Shown in pieces: positions 26,537-35,047 of a stretch of DNA of 64,000 bases. The DNA lies in IMG/VR virus record IMGVR_UViG_3300027833_000025, positions 33,819-97,818 of that record. The stretch is one strand, 5' to 3'. This stretch comes from a virus. Each line of letters starts with the position of its first letter. The stretch's first letter is position 1. The translations under genes and the position numbers were made by a program. Below the pieces are notes generated by a model. The model ran no database searches. It was given only the letters and a program-made list of their open reading frames with translations, and was not told the origin of the DNA.

Positions 26537-26791
26537 ATGGCTCATTTTTCACCAGAAGACGTAAATAAATTAAAGCAGATCATCACAGAAGGCATTCACA
26601 TCACAGAAGAAGTGAATGTATTAAAAGAAGGTCTTAAAGACACAGTAACCGCAATTGCAGAAGAACTTGATATTAAGCCTGCGATTCTAAACAAAGCAAT
26701 TCGTGTTGCATATAAATCAGAATTCCAAAAAACGAGTGAAGACTTCAGCGAACTTGAAGATATCCTTGAGAAAGTGGGGCGTACTCTATAG
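26537..26791 (+). CDS. Small DsbA-like protein, 84 aa
   Basis: All-helical charged protein with size and pattern like T4 DsbA, a double-stranded-DNA-binding protein linked to late promoters (LKEGLKDTVTAIAEEL, then AILNKAIR). The match is by pattern only. It is coupled directly to DNA polymerase, whose ATG follows the stop, and has a strong TTAGGAG site. Confidence 0.6.
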   Translation: MAHFSPEDVNKLKQIITEGIHITEEVNVLKEGLKDTVTAIAEELDIKPAILNKAIRVAYKSEFQKTSEDFSELEDILEKVGRTL

Positions 26792-29434
26792 ATGAGTTAT
26801 GTCGATGGATTAATTGATCGTGACAGAGACATCATTCATGTGGTTGAACGTGTGAATGGTGTCCGTCGTTACTTAGAATATCCTGCACATCATACATTGT
26901 ACTATCCGTCACCGAAGGGAAAATATACTTCTATCTTTGGTGACACGTTAGAGCGAGTAGTGTGTAATTCTGGTCGCAAGTTTGCCGCAGAGAAAAAGTT
27001 ACACCATCGCAAAGGTTTATTTGAGAGCGACACAAACCCAGTGTTTCGTTGTCTCGCAGATAATTATCTTGATGCTGAACCACCAACACTCAATGTGGCA
27101 TTATTCGATATTGAAACAGACTTTAATAGAGAGATAGGTTATGCACCACCAGATGATCCGTTTAACGCGATCACTGCTATATCAGTGCATATGAGTTGGA
27201 TGAAGCAAACAGTGTGTTTGGTAATCAAGCCTAGTTCAATGACTGAGGAAGATGCACAAGCGATTGTTGATAGGTTTGACAATGCTATCTTGTGTGATAG
27301 CGAAGAAGCAATGTTGACTTCATTCTTAGAGTTGATAGACGATGCCGATATATTGACAGGTTGGAATAGTGAAGGATTTGATATACCATACACAGTAAAT
27401 CGTGTATCGCGTGTATTGAGCAAGAGTCACACACGACAGTTCTGTCTCTGGGATAAATTTCCGAAGCAAAAAGAAGTTGTTAAATTCGGCAAAGAAACAC
27501 AAACTTATGACTTGATTGGTCGTATACATCTTGATTATCTTGAATTGTATCGTAAATACACATATCATGAAATGCACTCATACTCACTTGATGCTATCTG
27601 TGAATATGAACTAGGTGATCAAAAAGTTGAATACGAAGGAACACTTGATCAGTTATACAATAATGACTTTTTTAAGTTCATTCAGTATAGTATACAAGAT
27701 GTTGACTTGATGGTTCGGTTAGATGAAAAACTTCAATTTATTGATTTGGCAAATCTTATTGCACACTCAAACACCGTACTATTACCAACTACCATGGGAT
27801 CAGTGGCACAGATTGATCAGGCAATAATCAATGAAGCACATTCACAAGGTTTAATTGTGCCTGACAAGAAGCGTGGTGAAAAACCTATTGCAGCAGCAGG
27901 CGCGTATGTAGCAACACCGATCAAAGGTGTTCATAGAGACATCGCATCAATTGACTTGAATTCATTATACCCATCTATCTTACGTGCATGTAATATGTCT
28001 ACTGAGACAGTTATCGGTCAGATAAAGCACGTGCACACTAGAAAGATGCTTGAAGATCATGACTTTAACGTACCGAAGGCGTGGGAAGGTAGATTCGCTT
28101 GTATAGAATATGAAATGGTCATGGAAAAGAATACCACATCATTACTTACACTTGAATTTGTAGACGGAACTGCTCATACCTTATCTGGTGCTGAGATATA
28201 CGAACTTGTATTTGAAAGCGATCAGCCTTGGATACTTACTGCTAATGGTACATTGTTCACACACGAAAAGAAAGGAATTGTACCTAAATTACTTGAAACT
28301 TGGTATGCTGAACGTAAAATATTACAAACAAAAGCACGAGATGCGCGTGATGAAGGTGGTGATAAGTTTGCATATTGGGATAAGCGACAGTTAGTTAAAA
28401 AGATTTTGCTTAACTCATTGTATGGTGCTTTATTGAATCCTGGAAGTCGTTTCTTTGACGAGCGATTAGGACAGTCTACTACCTTAACAGGTCGTTGTAT
28501 TGCACGACATATGGCAGCATCATTAAATGAAGTCATTACTGGTGAGTATGATCACAAAGGTAAATCCATTGTATATGGTGATACTGACTCTACTTATTTT
28601 AGTGCATATCCTATTTTAAAAGATCAGATTGCAGCAGGTTCAATTAATTGGGATAATGACACAATGATTTCATATTATGATGCAGTGTGTGGAGAAGTAG
28701 ATACTACGTTTGCAAAATTCATGATGGACACCTTTCATACCACCCATGAGTTAGGAGTAATTATTGCAGCAGCACGTGAAGTGGTGGCTACTTCGGGTCT
28801 GTTTGTAATAAAGAAGCGTTATGCACTTATGGTGATTGATAACGAAGGCAAGCGCGAAGATGTAGAAGGTAAGCCTGGCAAGATCAAAGCAATGGGACTT
28901 GACTTGAAGCGAAGTGATACACCTAAGTTCATGCAGGAGTTCTTGAAAGAGATTCTTGGAATGGTACTAACTGGTATTGAAGAATCCATAGTAATAGATC
29001 GTATTGTGAAATTTCGCAGCGAGTTTAGAGCAATGGATAGTTGGCAGAAGGGTACACCTAAACGTGTAAACAACTTGACTAATCATACAAAGAAATATAA
29101 TAAGATTGGCAAGTGTGGCGTTGGTCATGCAATGGCAGCAATCAATTGGAATCGTTTGAAGAAGATAAACGATGATGCATATAGCATGGATATCACTGAT
29201 GGTATGAAAACTATTGTATGTAAGTTGAAGAAAAACCCAATGGGTATGACTAGTATTGGTTATCCGACTGACGCGAAGCGTATACCTGATTGGTTTAAAG
29301 AACTACCATTTGACGACGGCTTAATGGAAGAAACTATCATCACAAAGAAGATTGAAAATCTAATCGGTGTTTTGAAATGGGATTTACAATCAGCAGCAGC
29401 GAATAATACATTCTCTGATTTATTTGAGTTTTGA
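26792..29434 (+). CDS. 43: DNA polymerase, family B (T4 gp43-like), 880 aa
   Basis: The exonuclease motif FDIETDF (about residue 105) and further proofreading segments precede the polymerase motifs DLNSLYPSI (about 388-396) and YGDTDS (about 595-600), which supply the catalytic Asp pair. Its 880 aa is close to T4 gp43 (898 aa). It replicates the phage genome with the clamp loader at 62.3 kb. The sliding clamp, helicase and primase are not in this window. Confidence 0.97.
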   Translation: MSYVDGLIDRDRDIIHVVERVNGVRRYLEYPAHHTLYYPSPKGKYTSIFGDTLERVVCNSGRKFAAEKKLHHRKGLFESDTNPVFRCLADNYLDAEPPTLNVALFDIETDFNREIGYAPPDDPFNAITAISVHMSWMKQTVCLVIKPSSMTEEDAQAIVDRFDNAILCDSEEAMLTSFLELIDDADILTGWNSEGFDIPYTVNRVSRVLSKSHTRQFCLWDKFPKQKEVVKFGKETQTYDLIGRIHLDYLELYRKYTYHEMHSYSLDAICEYELGDQKVEYEGTLDQLYNNDFFKFIQYSIQDVDLMVRLDEKLQFIDLANLIAHSNTVLLPTTMGSVAQIDQAIINEAHSQGLIVPDKKRGEKPIAAAGAYVATPIKGVHRDIASIDLNSLYPSILRACNMSTETVIGQIKHVHTRKMLEDHDFNVPKAWEGRFACIEYEMVMEKNTTSLLTLEFVDGTAHTLSGAEIYELVFESDQPWILTANGTLFTHEKKGIVPKLLETWYAERKILQTKARDARDEGGDKFAYWDKRQLVKKILLNSLYGALLNPGSRFFDERLGQSTTLTGRCIARHMAASLNEVITGEYDHKGKSIVYGDTDSTYFSAYPILKDQIAAGSINWDNDTMISYYDAVCGEVDTTFAKFMMDTFHTTHELGVIIAAAREVVATSGLFVIKKRYALMVIDNEGKREDVEGKPGKIKAMGLDLKRSDTPKFMQEFLKEILGMVLTGIEESIVIDRIVKFRSEFRAMDSWQKGTPKRVNNLTNHTKKYNKIGKCGVGHAMAAINWNRLKKINDDAYSMDITDGMKTIVCKLKKNPMGMTSIGYPTDAKRIPDWFKELPFDDGLMEETIITKKIENLIGVLKWDLQSAAANNTFSDLFEF

Positions 29435-29436
29435 TA

Positions 29437-29586
29437 ATGTTTCCTAAACACGAACAATATAGGTATCTTTATATTCTACGCTCCCGTTGGTGGAATATTC
29501 AGATTACTTGTTGGTTATACAAATACAATGCAATTAAAAAGGTGAAGAGATGGAAAGAACAATTTTTGAAACAGAACACAATTTAA
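29437..29586 (+). CDS. Small basic Trp/Tyr-rich ORF, 49 aa
   Basis: ATG two bases after the polymerase stop. It overlaps the acyl-CoA dehydrogenase start by 37 bp in another frame. Composition (many Trp, Tyr, Arg, Lys) resembles small phage proteins. No good ribosome-binding site beyond coupling. Tentative. Confidence 0.4.
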   Translation: MFPKHEQYRYLYILRSRWWNIQITCWLYKYNAIKKVKRWKEQFLKQNTI

Positions 29587-30695
29587 TACGAGATGCAGTA
29601 CGCAGTTTTGCGACTGAGCATATTTCTCCATTCTATGAGCAATGGGAAGAAGATGGTCAAGTAGATCGTGATATGTGGCGTAAGGCTGGCGAAGCGGGAT
29701 TACTGTCACCCAATGTACCAGCAGAGTTTGGTGGGATGGAAGCAGATTTCCTAGTCAATGCTGTCATAGGCGAAGAACTATCAGCGATGGGATTCATTAG
29801 TCAAGCGGTAGGTTTTAGTATTCATTCCGATATCACTGTTCCTTATATAATGAATTATGGTACACAAGAACAAAAAGAAAAATATCTTCCTGCATGTATC
29901 ACGGGCGATATTGTATTAGCCCTCGCTATGTCAGAACCAGCAGCCGGATCAGATTTGCAAGGTATTAAAACGACAGCAGTAAAAGATGGCAACGATTATA
30001 TATTGAATGGTTCTAAGGTATTCATTACTAATGGACAACATGCCGATCTAGTATTAGTAGTAGCAAAGACCGATCCGACAGCGGGCGCTAAAGGCATTTC
30101 TCTATTCTTAGTAGAAGCAGATAGTGTTGGATTCACTCGTGGTCAGAACTTGAAGAAGATTGGATTACATTCACAAGATACTTCTGAATTATTCTTTGAT
30201 AATGTTCGTGTTCCTGTAGAGAACTTATTGGGAGGTGAAGGCATGGGCTTCATTATGCTTATGAGCGAATTACCAACCGAGCGTATGTCAGTATCGGTAG
30301 GCGCTATTGCATCGGCACAGTCTATTCTACAGCAGACTATTACATATACAGCAGAGCGTAAAGCATTTGGCAAACCTATTGCAGTTTTTCAGAACACTCA
30401 GTTCAAGTTAGCAGAAATGGATACCGACATTACAGTAGCACAAGTGTTCGTTGATCGTTGTCTTGAACTGTTAGTAGAAGGTAAGTTAGATGATGTTACG
30501 GCAGCAAAAGTAAAGTTGATGACTTCTGAACTACAATGTAAAGTGATTGATGAGTGTTTACAATTACATGGTGGTTATGGATATATGATGGAATATCCAG
30601 TGGCGAGAGCATTCCTTGATTCACGGGTTCAGCGTATATATGCAGGCACGAGCGAGATTATGAAAGTGATAATTTCTCGCAGTTTGTTTAAGTGA
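29550..30695 (+). CDS. Acyl-CoA dehydrogenase, 381 aa
   Basis: Full-length FAD-dependent acyl-CoA dehydrogenase with the N-terminal helical domain, LALAMSEPAAGSD, the C-terminal ERKAFGKPI, LQLHGGYGYM and RIYAGTSEIMK. As in long-chain and isovaleryl-type members, the catalytic base is probably Glu244 (in PTERM) rather than one next to the GTSEI loop. It passes electrons to electron-transfer flavoprotein, which is not encoded here, so host ETF would be needed. It may support lipid or branched-chain amino acid breakdown. Rare in phages as far as I know. Confidence 0.95.
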   Translation: MERTIFETEHNLIRDAVRSFATEHISPFYEQWEEDGQVDRDMWRKAGEAGLLSPNVPAEFGGMEADFLVNAVIGEELSAMGFISQAVGFSIHSDITVPYIMNYGTQEQKEKYLPACITGDIVLALAMSEPAAGSDLQGIKTTAVKDGNDYILNGSKVFITNGQHADLVLVVAKTDPTAGAKGISLFLVEADSVGFTRGQNLKKIGLHSQDTSELFFDNVRVPVENLLGGEGMGFIMLMSELPTERMSVSVGAIASAQSILQQTITYTAERKAFGKPIAVFQNTQFKLAEMDTDITVAQVFVDRCLELLVEGKLDDVTAAKVKLMTSELQCKVIDECLQLHGGYGYMMEYPVARAFLDSRVQRIYAGTSEIMKVIISRSLFK

Positions 30696-31093
30696 TTAAG
30701 ATTGGAATCACTGGCACTCGCTATGGTATGAATGAGACTCAATTTGAGTTAATACATGAGTATCTAGATCGTGATGAAAAGTTTCAAATACACCACGGAG
30801 ATTGTAATGGAGTTGATGCCGAGGTAGCATGTCTTGCAAAAGAGTTAGGTCATTATATAATATCCCATCCACCTACTAGTTCAGCATTAAGAGCATATAC
30901 TGACTATGATGAAATTCGTGAACCATTGGGTTATCTTGAACGAGATAGAAAAATAGTAGAATCTACTGATTTTCTTATTGTTGTCCCAAACACAGACGAA
31001 TGGCAATCACGAGGTGGTACATGGTATACACATGATTATGCGGTAAAGAAAAATAAAATGGTTGATGTGTTGTATCCATCTGGTAGAAAATAA
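30692..31093 (+). CDS. SLOG-fold (DprA/YspA-like) nucleotide-binding protein, 133 aa
   Basis: A GTG start overlaps the previous stop by 4 bp. GITGTRYG (residues 4-11), IHHGDCNGVDA and LERDRKIVESTDFLIVV follow the Rossmann-like SLOG pattern used to bind nucleotides or nucleotide-derived signals. Related single-domain proteins occur near defence and nucleotide-metabolism genes. Ligand unknown. Confidence 0.75.
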   Translation: MIKIGITGTRYGMNETQFELIHEYLDRDEKFQIHHGDCNGVDAEVACLAKELGHYIISHPPTSSALRAYTDYDEIREPLGYLERDRKIVESTDFLIVVPNTDEWQSRGGTWYTHDYAVKKNKMVDVLYPSGRK

Positions 31094-31117
31094 ATTGAAA
31101 TTAATTGAAATTAGGGG

Positions 31118-31146
31118 TTGACAAAAGTAAGGCATCTTGCTATAAT
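31118..31146 (+). promoter_or_regulatory. Sigma70-like promoter with near-palindromic spacer
   Basis: TTGACA (31118-31123), 17 bp, TATAAT (31141-31146). The spacer has GTAAGGCATCTTG, a degenerate form of the AAGGNNCCTT element, and a TAAGTTAATAAAG leader. Confidence 0.85.
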
Positions 31147-31182
31147 AGTTAGGTAAGTTAATAAAGCAAAGAGAGAACGATT

Positions 31183-31503
31183 ATGAAGACTGAAATGAAT
31201 AACTTGTTAGAAGCAATCAAAGCAGATTACGTGTTTGCAACAGGAACATCTGATACATCTAAACGAATGACTAAAGCATTTAATGAAAGTTTATCTTATA
31301 AATCTGGTAAGAAGTATATCAAGGTACTTCATGATCGTTCTGTTTGGGGTTTTATTGTCAATGTTGATGATGATGTTAGATTCAAGAAAGGCGATATCTT
31401 AAAAGCAGCAGGTTGGTCAGCACCAGCGCGTAACCAAGCACGCGGTAACATCATTGATGGTGGTTATTCTGTTCTATGGACTGGTCCTCGTTATTTAAAA
31501 TAA
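31183..31503 (+). CDS. Conserved phage hypothetical protein, 106 aa
   Basis: Basic protein with SVWGFIV, FKKGDILKAAGW and ARGNIIDGGY. Single-gene unit between two strong promoters, so probably expressed early. No assigned function. Confidence 0.75.
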   Translation: MKTEMNNLLEAIKADYVFATGTSDTSKRMTKAFNESLSYKSGKKYIKVLHDRSVWGFIVNVDDDVRFKKGDILKAAGWSAPARNQARGNIIDGGYSVLWTGPRYLK

Positions 31504-31526
31504 ATTGAATTAAATGTTAATAACAG

Positions 31527-31555
31527 TTGACAACTACTCAGATATTTGTTATAAT
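31527..31555 (+). promoter_or_regulatory. Sigma70-like promoter
   Basis: TTGACA (31527-31532), 17 bp, TATAAT (31550-31555), without the palindrome. It precedes the MoxR-type ATPase gene. Confidence 0.83.
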
Positions 31556-31598
31556 TATTAAGTAAATTAAATTAAGTAAATCCTAAAAGGAATATTAT

Positions 31599-32708
31599 AT
31601 GTCTGTCACACAAACTCGTACTATCAAGATGTCAGAAGCAAATCAGATTCTACCTATTTCGTTTCGTCAAAAGCGCCCAGTGTTCCTATGGGGACCTCCT
31701 GGTATTGGCAAATCAGAACTAGTTAAATCTATTGGTGATTCTGGTGTACTTGGTACTACTAAAGTAATCGATATGCGATTAGCATTGTTTGAGCCTACTG
31801 ATCTTCGTGGTTATCCTGTACCAAATGTTGAGACAGGAACTATGCAATGGCTACCACCATCTGATTTACCTACTAAAGAAATGTCAGAACAATATGAGAC
31901 AATCATCTTATTCCTTGACGAACTCAACTCAGCAGCACCTAGTGTGCAAGCAGCAGCATATCAGTTGATTCTTGATCGTAAGATTGGTCAGTATGTATTA
32001 CCAGATAACGTTGTTGTAATGGCAGCAGGCAACCGGGAGTCGGACAAGGGTGTATCGTATCGTATGCCTAAGCCTCTTGAAAACCGTTTCGTTCACTTTG
32101 AGTTGCGTGTAGACTTTGATGATTGGTTAAACTGGGCATTAGATAACAAGATTAATTCTGATGTTGTTGGTTTCTTAAACTTTGCAAAGAATGATTTGTA
32201 TCAGTTTGATCCCAAATCATCTTCACGTGGTTTTGCTACACCTCGTTCATGGACTTATGTAGGTGAGTATCTAGATGGTGAAGCAGGTACATTATCAGAA
32301 GGTTTACAGACTGATATCGTAGCAGGTTGTGTTGGTGAAGGCACTGCGATTAAGTTTATGGCACATCGTAAGATTGCGGGTGATCTACCTAATCCGTCTG
32401 ATGTATTAGATGGTAAGGTTTCTACTCTAGAAACTAAAGAGATTTCAGCAATGTACGCACTTGCTACTAGCATGTGTTATGAGTTGAAGGATCGTTCTGA
32501 AAAGTGCAAAGAGTCGAAAGATTCAACTATCTTTGATGAATCATTCAGCAACTTCATTAGTTACATGATGGATAACTTTGAAACTGAAATGGTTATCATG
32601 GCATCACGTATCGCAATGAAGAACTATGGTCTTGTACCACAGCAATCTAAGATTGCACGCTTCCAAGACTTTTTTGACAAATACGGAAGATTAGTCCTTG
32701 ATGCATAA
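31599..32708 (+). CDS. MoxR-family AAA+ ATPase, 369 aa
   Basis: Walker A GPPGIGKS (about residues 32-39), Walker B IILFLDELN, and a sensor-1-like VVMAAGNRESD. MoxR ATPases usually act with a von Willebrand A-domain partner to insert metals or remodel complexes, and none is adjacent here. Strong promoter upstream and terminator downstream, so it forms its own unit. Confidence 0.88.
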   Translation: MSVTQTRTIKMSEANQILPISFRQKRPVFLWGPPGIGKSELVKSIGDSGVLGTTKVIDMRLALFEPTDLRGYPVPNVETGTMQWLPPSDLPTKEMSEQYETIILFLDELNSAAPSVQAAAYQLILDRKIGQYVLPDNVVVMAAGNRESDKGVSYRMPKPLENRFVHFELRVDFDDWLNWALDNKINSDVVGFLNFAKNDLYQFDPKSSSRGFATPRSWTYVGEYLDGEAGTLSEGLQTDIVAGCVGEGTAIKFMAHRKIAGDLPNPSDVLDGKVSTLETKEISAMYALATSMCYELKDRSEKCKESKDSTIFDESFSNFISYMMDNFETEMVIMASRIAMKNYGLVPQQSKIARFQDFFDKYGRLVLDA

Positions 32709-32730
32709 GTGCTACGATAAGCAATAGATA

Positions 32731-32756
32731 AAAGAGGCTCAATGAGTCTCTTTTTT
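32731..32756 (+). terminator. Rho-independent terminator
   Basis: AAAGAGGCTCA pairs with TGAGTCTCTTT across a very short loop, followed by a T run. It ends the MoxR unit. Confidence 0.85.
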
Positions 32757-32769
32757 GTAGGTATAAATT

Positions 32770-33093
32770 ATGTTAACAGATAAACAGAAAGAAATGAGTC
32801 TTATTGATTTTTCTCAATACAATCCGACTGAACGTAAGAACATTCGCTTATATGGAAAAGAACATAAAGATTGGACACTTAGCCAATGCATTGATCATAA
32901 ACATAGTTGGTTTGCTAGAGGATTAGATGTTAGAATCACTGCTACTGATACAGAAGAAATGCAGAAATGGTGCAAAAATAATATCTATCTACAATCATGG
33001 AATGTCATTAAGCGATTAGAGGGAGAAAAGAATAAGCATCAGTTTTTGTTTGAAAACCAAAATGATGCATTCATATTTAAATTATTATTTTAG
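32770..33093 (+). CDS. WC-DA family hypothetical protein, 107 aa
   Basis: The C-terminal half contains KWCKNN and ends in NQNDAFIFKLLF. This WC...F-x(3-5)-DA-x-x-F-K pattern recurs in several unrelated-looking proteins in this window (33642, 56351, 61780), suggesting a shared small C-terminal domain. Function unknown. Confidence 0.73.
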   Translation: MLTDKQKEMSLIDFSQYNPTERKNIRLYGKEHKDWTLSQCIDHKHSWFARGLDVRITATDTEEMQKWCKNNIYLQSWNVIKRLEGEKNKHQFLFENQNDAFIFKLLF

Positions 33094-33102
33094 GAGTATA
33101 TT

Positions 33103-33645
33103 ATGACAACACATGCAATGATAGATATTGAAACACTAGGCACTAATACAGATGCAGTGGTACTTACTATCGGTGGGGTTAAATTTGATCCTAATGACGA
33201 GTCACGTGGTACTTGGGATGAATTCTATTACAGTTTAGATATTGCAGAACAGTTAGATACTCGTAGTACTACTGACGAAACTATTGCATGGTGGGCTAAA
33301 ACAAATGGAGCAATGTTACTTGAAGAACTTGACAATCCTGATCGTACCCCAGTAATCGATGTATTAAAAGCATTAAATAGATGGCAAGTAGGCACAGGTC
33401 ATATCTGGGCACAAGGTCCTCAGTTTGATTTCGGTATTCTTGAAAACATGTATCGTGAGTATGATCATCATATTCCGTGGTCTGGTTTTTGGAGAATTAG
33501 AGATAGTCGCACCTTGCTAGGACTTATGGAAATTGATCCTCGCAAAGCAATTACATTTGAAGCGCATAATGCAATGGAAGATTGTAAAGTACAAGCATTG
33601 TGTGTACAACGCACATTGAAGCATTTTGGTGTGACTCATTCATGA
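33103..33645 (+). CDS. DexA-like 3'-5' exonuclease, 180 aa
   Basis: DnaQ-like exonuclease with MIDIETLG (acidic motif I), FDFGILE-type motif II and a C-terminal HNAMEDCKVQA motif III with its His and Asp. The arrangement with DETIAWW matches the Rv2179c/DexA-like family that includes T4 exodeoxyribonuclease A. Likely role: DNA or RNA turnover. Confidence 0.85.
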   Translation: MTTHAMIDIETLGTNTDAVVLTIGGVKFDPNDESRGTWDEFYYSLDIAEQLDTRSTTDETIAWWAKTNGAMLLEELDNPDRTPVIDVLKALNRWQVGTGHIWAQGPQFDFGILENMYREYDHHIPWSGFWRIRDSRTLLGLMEIDPRKAITFEAHNAMEDCKVQALCVQRTLKHFGVTHS

Positions 33646-34070
33646 TGCTACGTTTTGTAAAATCCATATATAAAAAATGGGTTGATAAACGATATCTAAA
33701 GAAACATAATTGTGAATCGTGGGAACAATATAATCATATTTACGACCCATATATAGATCATGATGCTAAAAACATTAGAGATTATTTTTTTGGTTATAGT
33801 AGTATTGTTCATGTGAGATGGGCTGTTGTCAGCAATCTTCCATCATGGCATGAATTTCATGCCCAACCACATGAATTGACTAAATGGTGCAAAGAACATT
33901 GTGCAGATGATTTCAGACTTGATCAGATACGTGGTTCATTTATAAATTCTAAATTTGTGTTAGCGTCCGTATCAATACATTCAGATAATATTTTACGAGT
34001 TCCTGTAGAAGTGTTCTTGGCATTCAAGTCAGAAAAAGATGCATTATTATTTAAGTTACATTGGATATGA
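33642..34070 (+). CDS. WC-DA family hypothetical protein, 142 aa
   Basis: The start overlaps the exonuclease stop (ATGA). Basic N-terminus, then KWCKEHC and the terminal SEKDALLFKLHW. Second member of the family in this locus. An upstream in-frame ATG at 33600 is disfavoured by the overlap it would need. Confidence 0.7.
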   Translation: MMLRFVKSIYKKWVDKRYLKKHNCESWEQYNHIYDPYIDHDAKNIRDYFFGYSSIVHVRWAVVSNLPSWHEFHAQPHELTKWCKEHCADDFRLDQIRGSFINSKFVLASVSIHSDNILRVPVEVFLAFKSEKDALLFKLHWI

Positions 34071-34076
34071 TAGGTA

Positions 34077-34166
34077 ACATCTATGCGAGATCAACATATG
34101 TGCCTACAAAAGCGCGTGCGGTTGTCACCTCCCAAGTTGGTGTTATATTGCGCTTTGCATAGATGT
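34077..34166. other. Candidate structured RNA element
   Basis: One uninterrupted 17-nt 3' arm (34150-34166) pairs perfectly with two separated 5' arms: ACATCTATGC (34077-34086) pairs with GCATAGATGT, and AAAGCGC (34109-34115) with GCGCTTT. A 22-nt insertion and an inner hairpin CACC/GGTG (34126-34142) complete the fold. It is not a canonical tRNA (no TTCGAAT arm). Possibly a small RNA or leader. Confidence 0.55.
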
Positions 34167-34297
34167 CTGATTTTCTTAGAAACGTGTTCTTTAATCATCA
34201 CTTGTATTTAGTAAAATAAAAATCATGATATTATTCACTATAAGTTCTGTGAATAACAAGTATAAACAACATAACCACCTATTATGTAATACTTTAG

Positions 34298-34305
34298 TAT
34301 AAATA
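34298..34305 (+). promoter_or_regulatory. T4-type late promoter
   Basis: TATAAATA, an exact match to the T4 late box, upstream of the micro-cistron cluster at 34363. The rest of 34167-34362 shows nothing further that I can name. Confidence 0.6.
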
Positions 34306-34362
34306 ATCGTGTTAGTATGCTACACTGTATACTGATTATTAAATCATACTGGAGGACATACA

Positions 34363-34533
34363 ATGTCATTATTAAAAAAGATGCGAACAAAATTCGCAAC
34401 ACGTTCAACTTCCAAGACTAAAAGAGAATTGAAAGTATGGGCGCAAACTGAGTACAGTAAAGATTGGCAGATGGTATATAACCATATGCTAGAGAATGAT
34501 GGTAGAGTACCATCTTTAAAGGAATTATCATAA
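34363..34533 (+). CDS. Small basic protein, 56 aa
   Basis: ATG behind GGAGGA. Starts MSLLKKMRTKFA and carries WAQTEYSKDWQMVY. Unknown function. The first of four genes chained by TAATG overlaps. Confidence 0.7.
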   Translation: MSLLKKMRTKFATRSTSKTKRELKVWAQTEYSKDWQMVYNHMLENDGRVPSLKELS

Positions 34534-34724
34534 TGAGTCGAATTAGACGAGTATTAAAGAAGTTAAATAATAAATTACGTACACCAACAAAATCAAACTT
34601 TGATCACAAAGGTTATAAGCAACTAAGCAAATTAAGCGACTACGAATTGCGCGACATAGGTATTTCCCGTGGCGACATTGATTACGTTTGTAGCGGTGGC
34701 ACAGTGCGCAGAGGAGAAAAATAA
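34533..34724 (+). CDS. DUF1127-domain protein, 63 aa
   Basis: The C-terminal LSDYELRDIGISRGDID matches the DUF1127 (YjiS-like) core, and the N-terminus is basic. Small DUF1127 proteins are abundant in alphaproteobacteria and some bind RNA and affect RNA turnover. A phage copy could influence host RNA metabolism and hints at an alphaproteobacterial host. Start and stop both overlap neighbours by 1 bp. Confidence 0.82.
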   Translation: MSRIRRVLKKLNNKLRTPTKSNFDHKGYKQLSKLSDYELRDIGISRGDIDYVCSGGTVRRGEK

Positions 34725-34825
34725 TGCAAGATACATTTTTGGTTAGAGGATTAAATCGTTTTAAAAAATCCCAAAAAGCAAATTGTCGTTCTTTCTCTGG
34801 CTTCACTAAACTAAAGGGGCTATAA
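34724..34825 (+). CDS. Micro-protein, 33 aa
   Basis: Basic peptide (about one third Lys/Arg/Ser) beginning MQDTFLVRGLNRFKK. Start and stop both sit in TAATG overlaps, and GAGGAGAAAAA precedes the start, so it is probably really translated despite its size. Confidence 0.55.
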   Translation: MQDTFLVRGLNRFKKSQKANCRSFSGFTKLKGL

Positions 34826-35025
34826 TGAAAACTAATAGATGGATACGTTTCATTAGAGCGATGGAATTCAGAGCATATGTTATTGCGGAAAGAGAAAAAC
34901 GTGCGATGGGACCCGATTATGAAAAAGTGCTAGATAATTGGAAATCACGATTGTTGCGTAAACCAGAAAATATTAACACTAGTATAGGTGTTGATATGGA
35001 ACAGTTAAAAAAAAGGGTGCTATAA
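34825..35025 (+). CDS. Small basic protein, 66 aa
   Basis: Last gene of the chained micro-cistrons, with AAAGGGGC before its start. Arg-rich N-terminal helix. The terminator stem covers its last codons and stop. Function unknown. Confidence 0.68.
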   Translation: MKTNRWIRFIRAMEFRAYVIAEREKRAMGPDYEKVLDNWKSRLLRKPENINTSIGVDMEQLKKRVL

Positions 35026-35036
35026 GCGCCCTTTTT
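35009..35036 (+). terminator. Rho-independent terminator overlapping a stop codon
   Basis: AAAAAGGGTGC pairs with GCGCCCTTTTT around TATAA, and the TAA stop of the 66-aa gene (35023-35025) lies in the loop. Confidence 0.85.
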
Positions 35037-35047
35037 GTTGTCTAAAA

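Noticed and set aside
34077-34166. Second tRNA gene
   Set aside because: Pairing is strong, but there is no TTC-type T arm, D arm or valid acceptor and anticodon layout, so it is kept as an unassigned structured element.
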